Shown here: positions 26,136 through 33,967 of the stretch, in pieces
Layout: each line of letters begins with the position of its first letter
How positions within the stretch are numbered: position 1 is the first letter of the stretch
Source of the DNA: an uncultured Hungatella sp.
GTDB taxonomy: Bacteria; Bacillota; Clostridia; Lachnospirales; Lachnospiraceae
DNA length: 62,300 nucleotides
NCBI GenBank assembly: GCA_910579515.1
Contig: CAJTUV010000020.1
Span: forward strand, 1 to 62,300
Reading direction: 5' to 3'
Position numbers and translations under genes: made by a program
The notes under the pieces: generated by a model
What the model was told of the DNA's origin: nothing
What the model saw: the letters and a program-made list of their open reading frames with translations, nothing else
Databases searched by the model: none

Positions 26136-27596
26136 TTATAAGCTTTCTGGATTTAATTCCTTTGCGACTATCTCTGTGATACGAATACCAAAGTTATCTT
26201 CCACCACAACGATATCGCCTCTGGCGATACACTGTCCATTAACAAACAGGTCTACCTGCTCTCCAGCCATCTTGTCTAAAACAACCAAAGTACCCTGAGT
26301 AAACTCCAGAATGTCCTTTACCAATCTCTTGGTACGGCCAATCTCCACAGAAATTTCCAGAGGCACTTTCATAAGCATCTCCTGGTTTGCCTTATCTTCT
26401 CCGCCTTCTCCGGAATCATCCTGAACTGGTGTAGAGGACAATGGACGAATGATAGAACCTCCTGAAGTAGAAGATCCTGAAGCAGTCTCTGACGGCTTTG
26501 TATTTTTCATCATCTCCATCATCTGCATCTGGGTCTGCTGCATTTGATTCAGAAGCTGAAGCATCATAGGATCCATTCCCATTGGCGGGTAGGAATAAAA
26601 CGGCTGCTGACCGCCTTGAGGCATTGGAGCTGCCTGTGGTACAGGTTGTGGTGCTGGTGCTGGCTGCGGTGTTGGCGCTGGCTCTGGTGCGCTGGACTGA
26701 CTTGCCCCTCCCAACAAAGCATTAATCTCATCTTGAGACATCATTCCGCCGCTTGCAGGAGCCGCTGGCTCTGGTGTGCTGGACTGATCTGCTCCTCCCA
26801 GCAAAGCATTAATCTCATCTTGGGACATCATTCCGCCGCCTGCAGGAGCCGCTGGCTCTGGTGCGCTAGACTGACTTGCCCCTCCCAATAAAGCATTAAT
26901 CTCATCCTGAGACATGGTTCCACCGCTGGTAGAAGCCGCTGGCTCTGGCTCTGGTGCAGGTTGTGGTGCTGATGCCGGAGCCGCCTCTGCTGTCTCTCCC
27001 ATCATAGAATCCTCAAAAGGAGCCAACAATCGTTTCGCAAGACTAGGCGACATAATATTCATAAACTCGCTGTTCAGCTTATCTTCAATTTCTAACCGAA
27101 AGCGAACCACCACCATACCAGATTCATCTGTAAAATATTTTGTTTTAAAATCATCTGGTTCCCCTATATCAAATGGCGTAGGGGTTGATATATTAACTAT
27201 TGTTCCTAAAAATTCTGACAAAGCCGTGGCAGAGGCTCCCATCATCTGATTCATAACCTCGCAGATAGCGCTGATATGAATCTCATCCAACTCTGGACTG
27301 ATATTAGCAGGATCTTCCCCCATTAAGGTTCCTACAATGACGCACACGTCCTCCCGACGGAACATCATAATATTTTTGCCTTCCAGGCCCTCAACATAGG
27401 CAATTTCAACACCAATAGCAGGCTCAAGACGCTTAAACTCAAATTCCTCCCGCGTTTGAACCCGCACTACAGGCGTGGTGATATTCGTCTTTGTGCCCAG
27501 CATTGTGGAAACCGCTGTTGCCGAGGCGCCCAGACTGATATTCATAATCTCGCCTATCGCATCTAGCTCCATCTCATTAAAGCTGCTAGCGCCCAT
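26136..27596 (-). CDS. fliY: Flagellar switch/CheY-P phosphatase protein FliY (FliN type) with a triplicated docking linker
   Basis: A 486-residue fusion. Residues 1-195 are a CheC-like phosphatase with both Glu-x-x-Asn sites intact (Glu16/Asn19 and Glu113/Asn116). Residues 406-486 are the FliN domain that builds the switch C-ring. The 210-residue linker is rich in Pro, Ala and Met. It carries MSQDEINALL three times (228-237, 257-266, 286-295), each in a 29-residue, 87-bp repeat. This peptide matches the EIDALL-type CheY-P docking segment normally at the N-terminus of FliM, and of FliY in Bacillus. The N-terminus here lacks it. FliM of this operon keeps its own copy. Clear ribosome binding site GGAG. 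Confidence 0.95.
   Translation of the reverse strand: MGASSFNEMELDAIGEIMNISLGASATAVSTMLGTKTNITTPVVRVQTREEFEFKRLEPAIGVEIAYVEGLEGKNIMMFRREDVCVIVGTLMGEDPANISPELDEIHISAICEVMNQMMGASATALSEFLGTIVNISTPTPFDIGEPDDFKTKYFTDESGMVVVRFRLEIEDKLNSEFMNIMSPSLAKRLLAPFEDSMMGETAEAAPASAPQPAPEPEPAASTSGGTMSQDEINALLGGASQSSAPEPAAPAGGGMMSQDEINALLGGADQSSTPEPAAPASGGMMSQDEINALLGGASQSSAPEPAPTPQPAPAPQPVPQAAPMPQGGQQPFYSYPPMGMDPMMLQLLNQMQQTQMQMMEMMKNTKPSETASGSSTSGGSIIRPLSSTPVQDDSGEGGEDKANQEMLMKVPLEISVEIGRTKRLVKDILEFTQGTLVVLDKMAGEQVDLFVNGQCIARGDIVVVEDNFGIRITEIVAKELNPESL
26709..26970 (-). repeat. Three tandem 87-bp coding repeats inside fliY
   Basis: The sequence AAAGCATTAATCTCAT recurs starting at 26716, 26803 and 26890, exactly 87 bases apart, with 85-95 percent identity by eye between units. 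The period is 29 codons, so any gain or loss of a unit keeps the frame. The flanking Pro/Ala-rich codons blur the outer edges. Confidence 0.9.
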
Positions 27597-27638
27597 TTTT
27601 TAATCTCCTTTATCCGTTTTATTCAATGGCCCTGAACA

Positions 27639-28088
27639 TTATTTTCCAATCTCCAGCGCCTTTTGCGCCATCAGCTTCATTGCATTTAAAGCTGTAACAT
27701 TTGCTTCGTAAGACCTGGTGGCCGACATACTGTCAACCGTCTCCTTTAGTAAATCCACATTTGGCATTGTCACAAAACCATTTTCGTCTGCATCTGGATG
27801 GTTCGGATTATAGACCTGGGGCATTTCCCTGTCGTCTTCAATAATACCTGCAACCCGAACTCCGGCGTTTCTTCCGGTGAAGCCTAATCCCTTGGAGGCA
27901 TTTCGAAGAGCCTGCTTAAAAGAATTCGCTCCATAGCTTTCAAACACAACATCTTTTCTGCGATAAGCTCCGCCCCGCTCTGTTCTGGTGGTATCAATAT
28001 TCGCAATATTTTCCGCGGCGATATCCATCCTGATGCGTTGAGCACTCAAGCCAGATGCACTGATATCAAATGAACTTAGAAAAGCCAT
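27639..28088 (-). CDS. flgC: Flagellar proximal rod protein FlgC
   Basis: A 149-residue rod protein with the FlgC N-terminus (SFDISASGLSAQRIRMD, then AENIANIDTTRTERGGAYRRKDVVF) and the C-terminal rod helix (NVDLLKETVDSMSATRSYEANVTALN). It is unambiguously FlgC rather than FlgB. Its place between cheY and fliY is odd, because flgC normally lies directly after flgB and before fliE; at 41 kb flgB is followed at once by fliE. GGAGGTAG precedes the ATG. Confidence 0.95.
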   Translation of the reverse strand: MAFLSSFDISASGLSAQRIRMDIAAENIANIDTTRTERGGAYRRKDVVFESYGANSFKQALRNASKGLGFTGRNAGVRVAGIIEDDREMPQVYNPNHPDADENGFVTMPNVDLLKETVDSMSATRSYEANVTALNAMKLMAQKALEIGK

Positions 28089-28110
28089 TGTTTCTACCTC
28101 CTGCCCTGCA

Positions 28111-28473
28111 TTAGTTCCCTAAAATCGTGTTCACTGTCTGAACAATACGATCCGCATTAAAAGGCTTTACAATAAAGTCCTTGGCTCCAGATTTAATGGC
28201 ATCAACCACCATTCCTTCCTGCCCCATGGCAGTACACATTACAATCTTTGCATTTGGGTCGGTTCCCCGGATAGTTTTTAAAGCCTGAAGTCCATCCATA
28301 TTCGGCATGGTAATGTCCATGATTACCATATCCGGTTTCTCCTCGCCATATTTTCTTACAGCCTCTGCTCCATCCTGAGCCTCCACAAAATTATCATACC
28401 CAGCTTTGGTCAGAGCATTCTTCACCATCATTCTCATAAACGCGGCATCATCAACCAGCATAATTTTAGCCAT
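28111..28473 (-). CDS. cheY: Chemotaxis response regulator CheY
   Basis: A single-domain receiver of 120 residues. The acidic pocket is Asp8-Asp9, the phosphorylated residue is Asp53 (IMDITMPNMDG), and the switch Thr and Lys lie in MCTAMG and IVKPFN. It carries the signal from CheA to the switch, where CheY-P binds FliM and FliY. GGGAG precedes the ATG at 28473. It sits between fliM and flgC in the operon, next to the two proteins it binds. Confidence 0.96.
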   Translation of the reverse strand: MAKIMLVDDAAFMRMMVKNALTKAGYDNFVEAQDGAEAVRKYGEEKPDMVIMDITMPNMDGLQALKTIRGTDPNAKIVMCTAMGQEGMVVDAIKSGAKDFIVKPFNADRIVQTVNTILGN

Positions 28474-28536
28474 TGTTTCTCCCTCTCTTTTCATAAATAA
28501 TAATTTAAAAAACTGTAACTTTTATTTTGATATCTC

Positions 28537-29649
28537 TCATTGCCCTTCAAGCGTAGAAGCAACTTCTTCCTGCTGAGGAAATGGGATATCTGACGCAGCT
28601 TCTTCGGTATCTTCCTCCTCGTATAACCTTCGGTTGATACGAATCGCCACGTTTTTTTTGTACACACCCATCTTACCAGTAAACCATGGCTGCCTTCCAA
28701 TATACAGCTTTACATCTTTATTCTTAGGCTTATTCATGTCAATTACATCGCCAACTTTCAGATGATAGACATCATCCAAGTCTAAAATGACAGTACCTAA
28801 CTGGCCTGTAATCGGAAGTGGTGACTCTCTGATGTTGTCAAGGATAGTATCCCTGTTGTCTTCATAGGCATATCCTCTTGCAATATGCTTACGGCTGTCA
28901 ATCACTTGGAAAATGCTTTCCAGAAGAGTGCCTGGCATACAAATTCGAATACGCTCTACTGCAAGACCTGCAACATCTACATTCAGCAGAATAATTGCCA
29001 CCGTCTCATCAAGACCTACGTCTTGTATCATACTGGGATTGTCTTCTATTCTTTGTGCTTTAAACTCCATTGTTATGTAATTGGAGAAGCCGTCCTTTAA
29101 GGCCTGGATTAAGTAAGATAGAATTCTGCGGTATAAGGCAAGTTCTACATCAGAATACCGATATCCAGTCTTTACCTTCACCACTTCTTCTCCACCGCCT
29201 AACATGTGATCAATCAAAGTAATGACCAATCCCGGCGTCACATACATCATCAGTGGAACCAGAATTTTGTTGTGATCCTGTATATCAGCTTCAACCAGAG
29301 TAACTGCATCATTCTCACCAAGAGAGCTCACAAACTCATAATACCGTCGCTCCTGGACCTCCAGTACCGTAATATCAGTCATAACCCGGAAAATACCGTT
29401 TACCTGAGAAGTGATGATTCTGGCATAATTTTCAAACACACTTGTCAAAATCCTCATCTTATCTTTGGTAAACTTCCTTGGGCTATAAAAGTCATATTTA
29501 TTATACTTAATTTCTTCTGCCTTTTCCGCTTTTTTATCAACCTTTGCTTCCACTTCTTCTGGAACGCTGGCTTCTGGCTCCGGCGCTCCACCGGAGGCCA
29601 TGGATTTTAAAAGCGCATCGATTTGACTTTGGGATAATACGTCTGCCAT
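28537..29649 (-). CDS. fliM: Flagellar motor switch protein FliM
   Basis: This 370-residue C-ring protein starts with LSQSQIDALLKSM (residues 5-17), the CheY-P docking peptide. A middle domain of CheC-like fold lacks phosphatase residues, and the C-terminal FliN-like domain (about 290-350) ends in VAIRINRRLYEEE. It receives CheY-P and changes the rotation sense of the motor. It follows motB by 46 bases; no fliL lies between them. Confidence 0.96.
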   Translation of the reverse strand: MADVLSQSQIDALLKSMASGGAPEPEASVPEEVEAKVDKKAEKAEEIKYNKYDFYSPRKFTKDKMRILTSVFENYARIITSQVNGIFRVMTDITVLEVQERRYYEFVSSLGENDAVTLVEADIQDHNKILVPLMMYVTPGLVITLIDHMLGGGEEVVKVKTGYRYSDVELALYRRILSYLIQALKDGFSNYITMEFKAQRIEDNPSMIQDVGLDETVAIILLNVDVAGLAVERIRICMPGTLLESIFQVIDSRKHIARGYAYEDNRDTILDNIRESPLPITGQLGTVILDLDDVYHLKVGDVIDMNKPKNKDVKLYIGRQPWFTGKMGVYKKNVAIRINRRLYEEEDTEEAASDIPFPQQEEVASTLEGQ

Positions 29650-29695
29650 CTATAAAAGCCACCTTTTCTCAAATTGTTACTCCGCCGGTATATCT

Positions 29696-30661
29696 TTAGG
29701 GAGCCGCTGCTCCCTCCGGTGGACTTACCGTCGGTTCCGGAGATTGGCCCTGCTGACCAGAATCGTTAATCGCTGATTCTGGCACCATACTGGCATCCCC
29801 CTCCATGCTGCCGTTATCAATCGGCTCAAATCCTTCTGCTGGTTCTGTGCTGTTTCCATCTGTATACAATACAGAACCTTCCTCTAATCTGCCATAATAC
29901 TCATCATAGTAATCATTCATGGACTTAATGTCCGCTCCTGAATCTACAATCAAAAACTCAACTCTTCGGTTTTTCGCCCTGCCCTCACTGGTTTGAGAGG
30001 TGTCCACTGGACGAAACTGTCCATAACTGATGCCAACTAATTTACTGGGATCTATAATCCCTTTATTTTGGATATAGGCCGCTACCTCTGCTGAACGCAT
30101 ACCAGAAAGCAAACGGTCTGTTCTGGCATTGTTAGGGCTGTCTGCCCTTGCCTGAGCCGTATGACCTAAAATTTCAATCTGGGAAATACGGTCTGCCTCT
30201 GGCGCGATAATTTCACTGAATATATCCAGAACTTCCATAGCTTCCTGTGTAAGCACAGAGCTGTCTCCGTTAAAAAACGCATGATTTTCAAATGCAACAA
30301 AGGTGTATCCATCTCCTTGAGAGACTGACACTCCGTCTATGCCGCTCTCATTCAATTTCTTCACTAAAACCAAATATAAGTCTTCCAATTTTTCTGCGTC
30401 TACTTCTTCCTGATCCATCTCCAGATTTCCGGAAACGTCAAAGTCACCTTCAGAAATATTCTCATTTACTGCAATTTGTTCTAGCTCATTGGAGTTGGGA
30501 AAAATACTTTTTACAAAGATTTCCCACTTTTGCTGGTCTAGGTTGGACATGGAATACAGCATTACAAAAAAGCAAAGAAGAAGAGTAACCATGTCGCCGT
30601 ATGTATCCATCCAGCTTCCGCAGTCTTCGCCGCCTCCGCCGCCCTTTTTCCTTCTTCCCAT
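29696..30661 (-). CDS. motB: Flagellar motor stator protein MotB
   Basis: A 321-residue stator subunit. The short basic, glycine-rich N-terminus leads into a single helix containing the proton- or ion-binding Asp23 (MDTYGDMVTLLLCFFVMLYS). The OmpA-like peptidoglycan-binding domain follows (about 140-250; ILGHTAQARADSPNN, then GRAKNRRVEFLI). The C-terminal 60 residues are an acidic, proline-rich tail. Its start overlaps the motA stop (TGATG). Confidence 0.95.
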   Translation of the reverse strand: MGRRKKGGGGGEDCGSWMDTYGDMVTLLLCFFVMLYSMSNLDQQKWEIFVKSIFPNSNELEQIAVNENISEGDFDVSGNLEMDQEEVDAEKLEDLYLVLVKKLNESGIDGVSVSQGDGYTFVAFENHAFFNGDSSVLTQEAMEVLDIFSEIIAPEADRISQIEILGHTAQARADSPNNARTDRLLSGMRSAEVAAYIQNKGIIDPSKLVGISYGQFRPVDTSQTSEGRAKNRRVEFLIVDSGADIKSMNDYYDEYYGRLEEGSVLYTDGNSTEPAEGFEPIDNGSMEGDASMVPESAINDSGQQGQSPEPTVSPPEGAAAP

Positions 30662-31479
30662 CAGCCTTCACCTCCGCCGCCAGCCGGCTTGTTAGCCGCT
30701 TTCAGCAGGAGTTTCTTCTTTTGAGACTGTTTCATACAGGAAATCAGATGCTCTCGTAAAAACTGTGGATTCTCTCCTGCCTGGATTCCCATTACCCCTT
30801 CCACGATTGTTGTACAGTAAAGCTCCTCTGCTGCCTGACGTACCCTTAATTTTTTAGCAATAGGCTGAGCAAAGATATTCGCCAAAGCACTACCATAAAA
30901 CGTAGTAATCAATGCTACCGACATGTCCTGACCCAAGCTGCTGGCTCCGCCGCCGCCGCCTAAGTCCATTCCCTTCAGCATGTTAATCAGACCAACCAGG
31001 GTACCAATCATACCAAAAGCAGGCGCATAAGCAGAAAGCTTTTCGTAAATTCCCGCCGCCTCATCATGTCTGGCCATCATATCATCCATCTCTTTTTCCA
31101 ACATCTCACGAACCTTGTCCGGATCGTTAGCATCCACAATCATCAAAACGCTTTGTTTGAAAAAAGGATCTTTAATCTCCTCTGCCTTCTCTTCCAAGGC
31201 TAAAAGGCCGCTCTGTCTGGCAAGCATAGCCAAATCTACCAACTGGTCTACCACTTTGGGAATACTATATTTCCCAGATCCACGAAAACATACCATAATA
31301 TGTTTGGGAACGTCCTTCAGAATGCGGAAAGGATAGCTGGCAATCGTTGCGGCTATCGCTCCGCCGAGAACGATAGCAAGGCTTTGCATATCAACAAAGT
31401 TTCCCAGCTTATCGAGGCCAATTCCCCATAGAATCAAGCCAAGGGCCATCACAATGCCGATAAGCGTTGTCAAATCCAT
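30661..31479 (-). CDS. motA: Flagellar motor stator protein MotA
   Basis: A 272-residue protein with four membrane helices (two N-terminal, two at about 150-200). The large cytoplasmic loop carries the charged residues that act on FliG (VREMLEKEMDDMMARHDEAA). MotA5MotB2 complexes turn ion flow into torque. AYAPAFGMIGTLVGLINML before the third helix is the family signature. Whether it uses protons or sodium cannot be decided from sequence alone. It is inside the fla/che operon. Confidence 0.95.
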   Translation of the reverse strand: MDLTTLIGIVMALGLILWGIGLDKLGNFVDMQSLAIVLGGAIAATIASYPFRILKDVPKHIMVCFRGSGKYSIPKVVDQLVDLAMLARQSGLLALEEKAEEIKDPFFKQSVLMIVDANDPDKVREMLEKEMDDMMARHDEAAGIYEKLSAYAPAFGMIGTLVGLINMLKGMDLGGGGGASSLGQDMSVALITTFYGSALANIFAQPIAKKLRVRQAAEELYCTTIVEGVMGIQAGENPQFLREHLISCMKQSQKKKLLLKAANKPAGGGGEG

Positions 31480-31516
31480 TGTTTTATCCTCCTACTGCTA
31501 AATATTGTTGAAATAC

Positions 31517-31873
31517 TTATTCGCCCTTATTTCCATCATTTGAGACAAAACAACTTCTGAAAAATGTCTTCATTTGCTCGATAACAGAATCTGCTGAATC
31601 CTTTACCAGAAAATAGTATCCATTCATCATCTTGATCTTCGTCTCAGGTATGGACTCCATACATTCAATCTGAAAAATGTTCAGATATAGTACCTCATCA
31701 TTTAAGCGTGTAACCCTTATCATACCTCTTGCCCCCTCTTTTGGCTCCTGTTCTGCTCCACTTACAGGAGAGAGTTCGTAAAACTCTCTCTCCCTCTCTC
31801 CTGATATCCGTTTCATACGTATTTTTCTTCGTCTGTCAGCCATTTTCTGGTTGTCATTTTTCCACCAGCTCAT
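31517..31873 (-). CDS. flbD: FlbD-like protein, with possible N-terminal extension
   Basis: Residues 51-110 (MIRVTRLNDEVLYLNIFQIE...) match the small clostridial FlbD family, which is found beside flgE and whose role in flagellar expression is unclear. Family members are about 60-75 residues and start at this methionine. Here the frame opens 50 codons earlier with a basic, charged segment and an AGGGA site before the first ATG. The internal ATG at 31723 is preceded by GAGGGGGC. Either could be the true start; a 68-residue product is the conservative choice. Confidence 0.8.
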   Translation of the reverse strand: MSWWKNDNQKMADRRRKIRMKRISGEREREFYELSPVSGAEQEPKEGARGMIRVTRLNDEVLYLNIFQIECMESIPETKIKMMNGYYFLVKDSADSVIEQMKTFFRSCFVSNDGNKGE

Positions 31874-31886
31874 TGTCTATTCCCTA

Positions 31887-32882
31887 TTATCTCTTCATGG
31901 CTACCAGGTCAGATAGCATCTCATCGGACACGGTGATCATCTTGGAATTAGCCTGGAAACCTCTGTGAGTGGTAATCATGTCAGCGAATTCCTTAGCAAG
32001 GTCTACGTTGGAAGCCTCGATAAAACCAGCCATCAATGTAGGAGTAGTTCCTGCACCTGGTACTGTAGCAGCAGAGGCTCCTGTATTGTCACCTGCAGTT
32101 GCATTATAATAGTTTCCACCTACTTTAGACAAACCGTTAGGGTTCTGGAAAGTAGCGATAGCAACCGTTCCTAAATAAATGGTTTCTGATATATGCTGGT
32201 CAGGATCAGCTGTACTTGGTACTGTAACACTAGCAGACACTTTACCATTTTGATCAATTTGAATATTACCTAATTTTAATGCCGGATCTGTTACAGGAGG
32301 ATTTCCAGTCGTTGTAATAAACTCGTATGTTCCTTGCGTACTAGTGGCTTTTGGTGCACATAGCGGAACTAATATTTTTCCTTGGTCCGCATTAATAGTA
32401 CCTGTATACATATCATTATTAGCTGGTTGGAAACCATAAACAAAATTACCATTTCCATCAACAATATAGCCCGAACTGTCTACAGTAAACTGTCCTACTC
32501 TGGTATAATCATAATTCACAGTTGTAATGTCTTTGGCACTAATATCGTCAATTTTATCCTGTAAGCTGGAAGAAGTGATAAAAAATCCCTCGCCATCAAT
32601 GGAAGCATTAAATCCTCCAACATAGGTAGGCGTACTGGCAGTCATATCCATACCAATCGTTCCCATCAAAGTACCATAGCCATACTGAGCAGCATTCACA
32701 CCGCCGGCGTTACCATTGTTTCCAGTAGACGCAGTAGAGGTCTGATACATAGCCTCTTTAAATGTATAAGTCTGCGCCTTAAAACCATAGGTATTCACGT
32801 TTGCAATATTGTGTCCTACTACGTCCATCTTGTTCTGGTGAGCCCGAAGGCCTGCCACCGCTGAATCCATTGCTCTTAACAT
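31887..32882 (-). CDS. flgE: Flagellar hook protein FlgE
   Basis: A 331-residue hook subunit. The N-terminus has MDVVGHNIANVNTYGFKAQ and the C-terminus NVDLAKEFADMITTHRGFQANSKMITVSDEML; these coiled ends pack in the hook core. The central region (about 100-260) is the exposed domain and is more AT-rich than its surroundings. It is short compared with the 400-plus residues of enterobacterial hooks but normal for Firmicutes. AAAGGAAAATGG precedes the ATG. Confidence 0.93.
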   Translation of the reverse strand: MLRAMDSAVAGLRAHQNKMDVVGHNIANVNTYGFKAQTYTFKEAMYQTSTASTGNNGNAGGVNAAQYGYGTLMGTIGMDMTASTPTYVGGFNASIDGEGFFITSSSLQDKIDDISAKDITTVNYDYTRVGQFTVDSSGYIVDGNGNFVYGFQPANNDMYTGTINADQGKILVPLCAPKATSTQGTYEFITTTGNPPVTDPALKLGNIQIDQNGKVSASVTVPSTADPDQHISETIYLGTVAIATFQNPNGLSKVGGNYYNATAGDNTGASAATVPGAGTTPTLMAGFIEASNVDLAKEFADMITTHRGFQANSKMITVSDEMLSDLVAMKR

Positions 32883-32957
32883 AATTCCATTTTCCTTTCC
32901 TGCCGTTTTCCGTCCGCCCGTCCGGCCAACGAATCCGCACCCTCAAACGAGGTCCTG

Positions 32958-33338
32958 CTACATTATAACGGCGCTGTCAATATTAGTAAATACTCGTTCT
33001 CTCATATCATTCTGAGACATAGTGGTAACCACCGTATTGTTGGGCACATTGACAATAAAAATTCCCTGTGCACCGATGATAGCCACATCTTTAGCACCCT
33101 TTTTTCTGGCGTCTTCCACTGCATGTTCCAGATTGCTCATTAATTGATTGTCTACGGCAATTCCCCTCTCATTCATGCGCTTTGTGGCGTGTTTGGAAAA
33201 GTTCAGGCCGTCCTTCGCCCTCTGTTGGAACATCTTATAAAATTCTGCCTGACCTTCCCCCATTCCAGGCGCTGTGGTGTTCTGGCCGGGGATGCCATGC
33301 TGGCCGCTGTCTATACGGCGCACTCCATTCACATCCAT
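32958..33338 (-). CDS. Flagellar operon protein (TIGR02530-like)
   Basis: A 126-residue protein with the conserved pattern of the small flagellar-operon protein family found between flgD and flgE in Firmicutes (LNFSKHATKRMNERGIAVD, then KDVAIIGAQGIFIVNVPNNTVVT). Its function is not established; it may help in hook assembly or its regulation. GGAGG is placed correctly for the ATG at 33338; the open frame begins five codons earlier with a TTG inside the ribosome binding site. Confidence 0.85.
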   Translation of the reverse strand: MDVNGVRRIDSGQHGIPGQNTTAPGMGEGQAEFYKMFQQRAKDGLNFSKHATKRMNERGIAVDNQLMSNLEHAVEDARKKGAKDVAIIGAQGIFIVNVPNNTVVTTMSQNDMRERVFTNIDSAVIM

Positions 33339-33390
33339 AGTCTTTTCCTCCAAAAAGCCGCTTTGTGTTGTTCCTTGCCTTTAAAACTAC

Positions 33391-33951
33391 TTAGCTGTTA
33401 TCGGGTCCAGATCCAGAACCGTTTTCTGGTCCTTCCGGTCCATCTGTTCCGCCTTCCTCTTTATCTCCATCCTCGGAAGTATCTTTATTATACGGGTCTG
33501 GTACTCTCCCCATACCGACCAAATGAGATAATGGATGCTCTTTCGGGTCTCCCTCCACCTTAAACGTAGGAGAACCGCTGGTAAAATTCACATACTCCAC
33601 CTTGGCATATTTTACACCTGTTGGCTTCTCCTGTCCATAGGAATTTTCTTCTATTACGGCAACTGTGACTTCTTTGCCCACAATACTTCCTGCATAGGTC
33701 TGGGCGCTGGTAGCCGTTGACGCCTCAATCGCCTCTGTCATGGAGGTCATTGACTGAACCATAGCCATCTGAGTCATCTGAGCCATCAGTTCATTGTTAT
33801 CCATAGGACTTGTGGGGTCCTGATACTGAAGCTGCGTAGCTATAAGCTGAAAAAAATCGGTCATGCTTAAGGTGTTTTTGTCATTCTGCTGTGGGGTCAA
33901 AGCCGTAATGGAATACGGGTTAGTAGTCCCGCTTACTGAAATATCTGCCAT
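33391..33951 (-). CDS. flgD: Flagellar hook capping protein FlgD
   Basis: This 186-residue hook-assembly scaffold forms the cap under which FlgE is added and is then discarded. The N-terminal signature is clear (MTDFFQLIATQLQYQDPTSPMDN, then ELMAQMTQMAMVQSM). The middle part, IVGKEVTVAV, resembles the FlgD beta domain. The C-terminus is a low-complexity, acidic and Gly/Ser-rich tail. The ATG at 33951 has AAAGGAAA upstream. The gene is followed by the flagellar-operon protein and preceded by fliK after 16 bases. Confidence 0.93.
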   Translation of the reverse strand: MADISVSGTTNPYSITALTPQQNDKNTLSMTDFFQLIATQLQYQDPTSPMDNNELMAQMTQMAMVQSMTSMTEAIEASTATSAQTYAGSIVGKEVTVAVIEENSYGQEKPTGVKYAKVEYVNFTSGSPTFKVEGDPKEHPLSHLVGMGRVPDPYNKDTSEDGDKEEGGTDGPEGPENGSGSGPDNS

Positions 33952-33967
33952 AATTTTCCTTTCTTTC

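Noticed and set aside
26544..26891. 115-residue plus-strand frame with Trp/Cys-rich repeats
   Set aside because: It is the antisense of the fliY linker repeats; its odd composition comes from the Pro/Ala/Gln codons on the other strand and it has no ribosome binding site.
26709..26970. CRISPR-like tandem repeats
   Set aside because: The 87-bp units are contiguous, in frame and coding, with no unique spacers.
33144..33563. 139-residue plus-strand frame across the flgD/flagellar-operon-protein boundary
   Set aside because: It is antisense to two clear genes and has no ribosome binding site.
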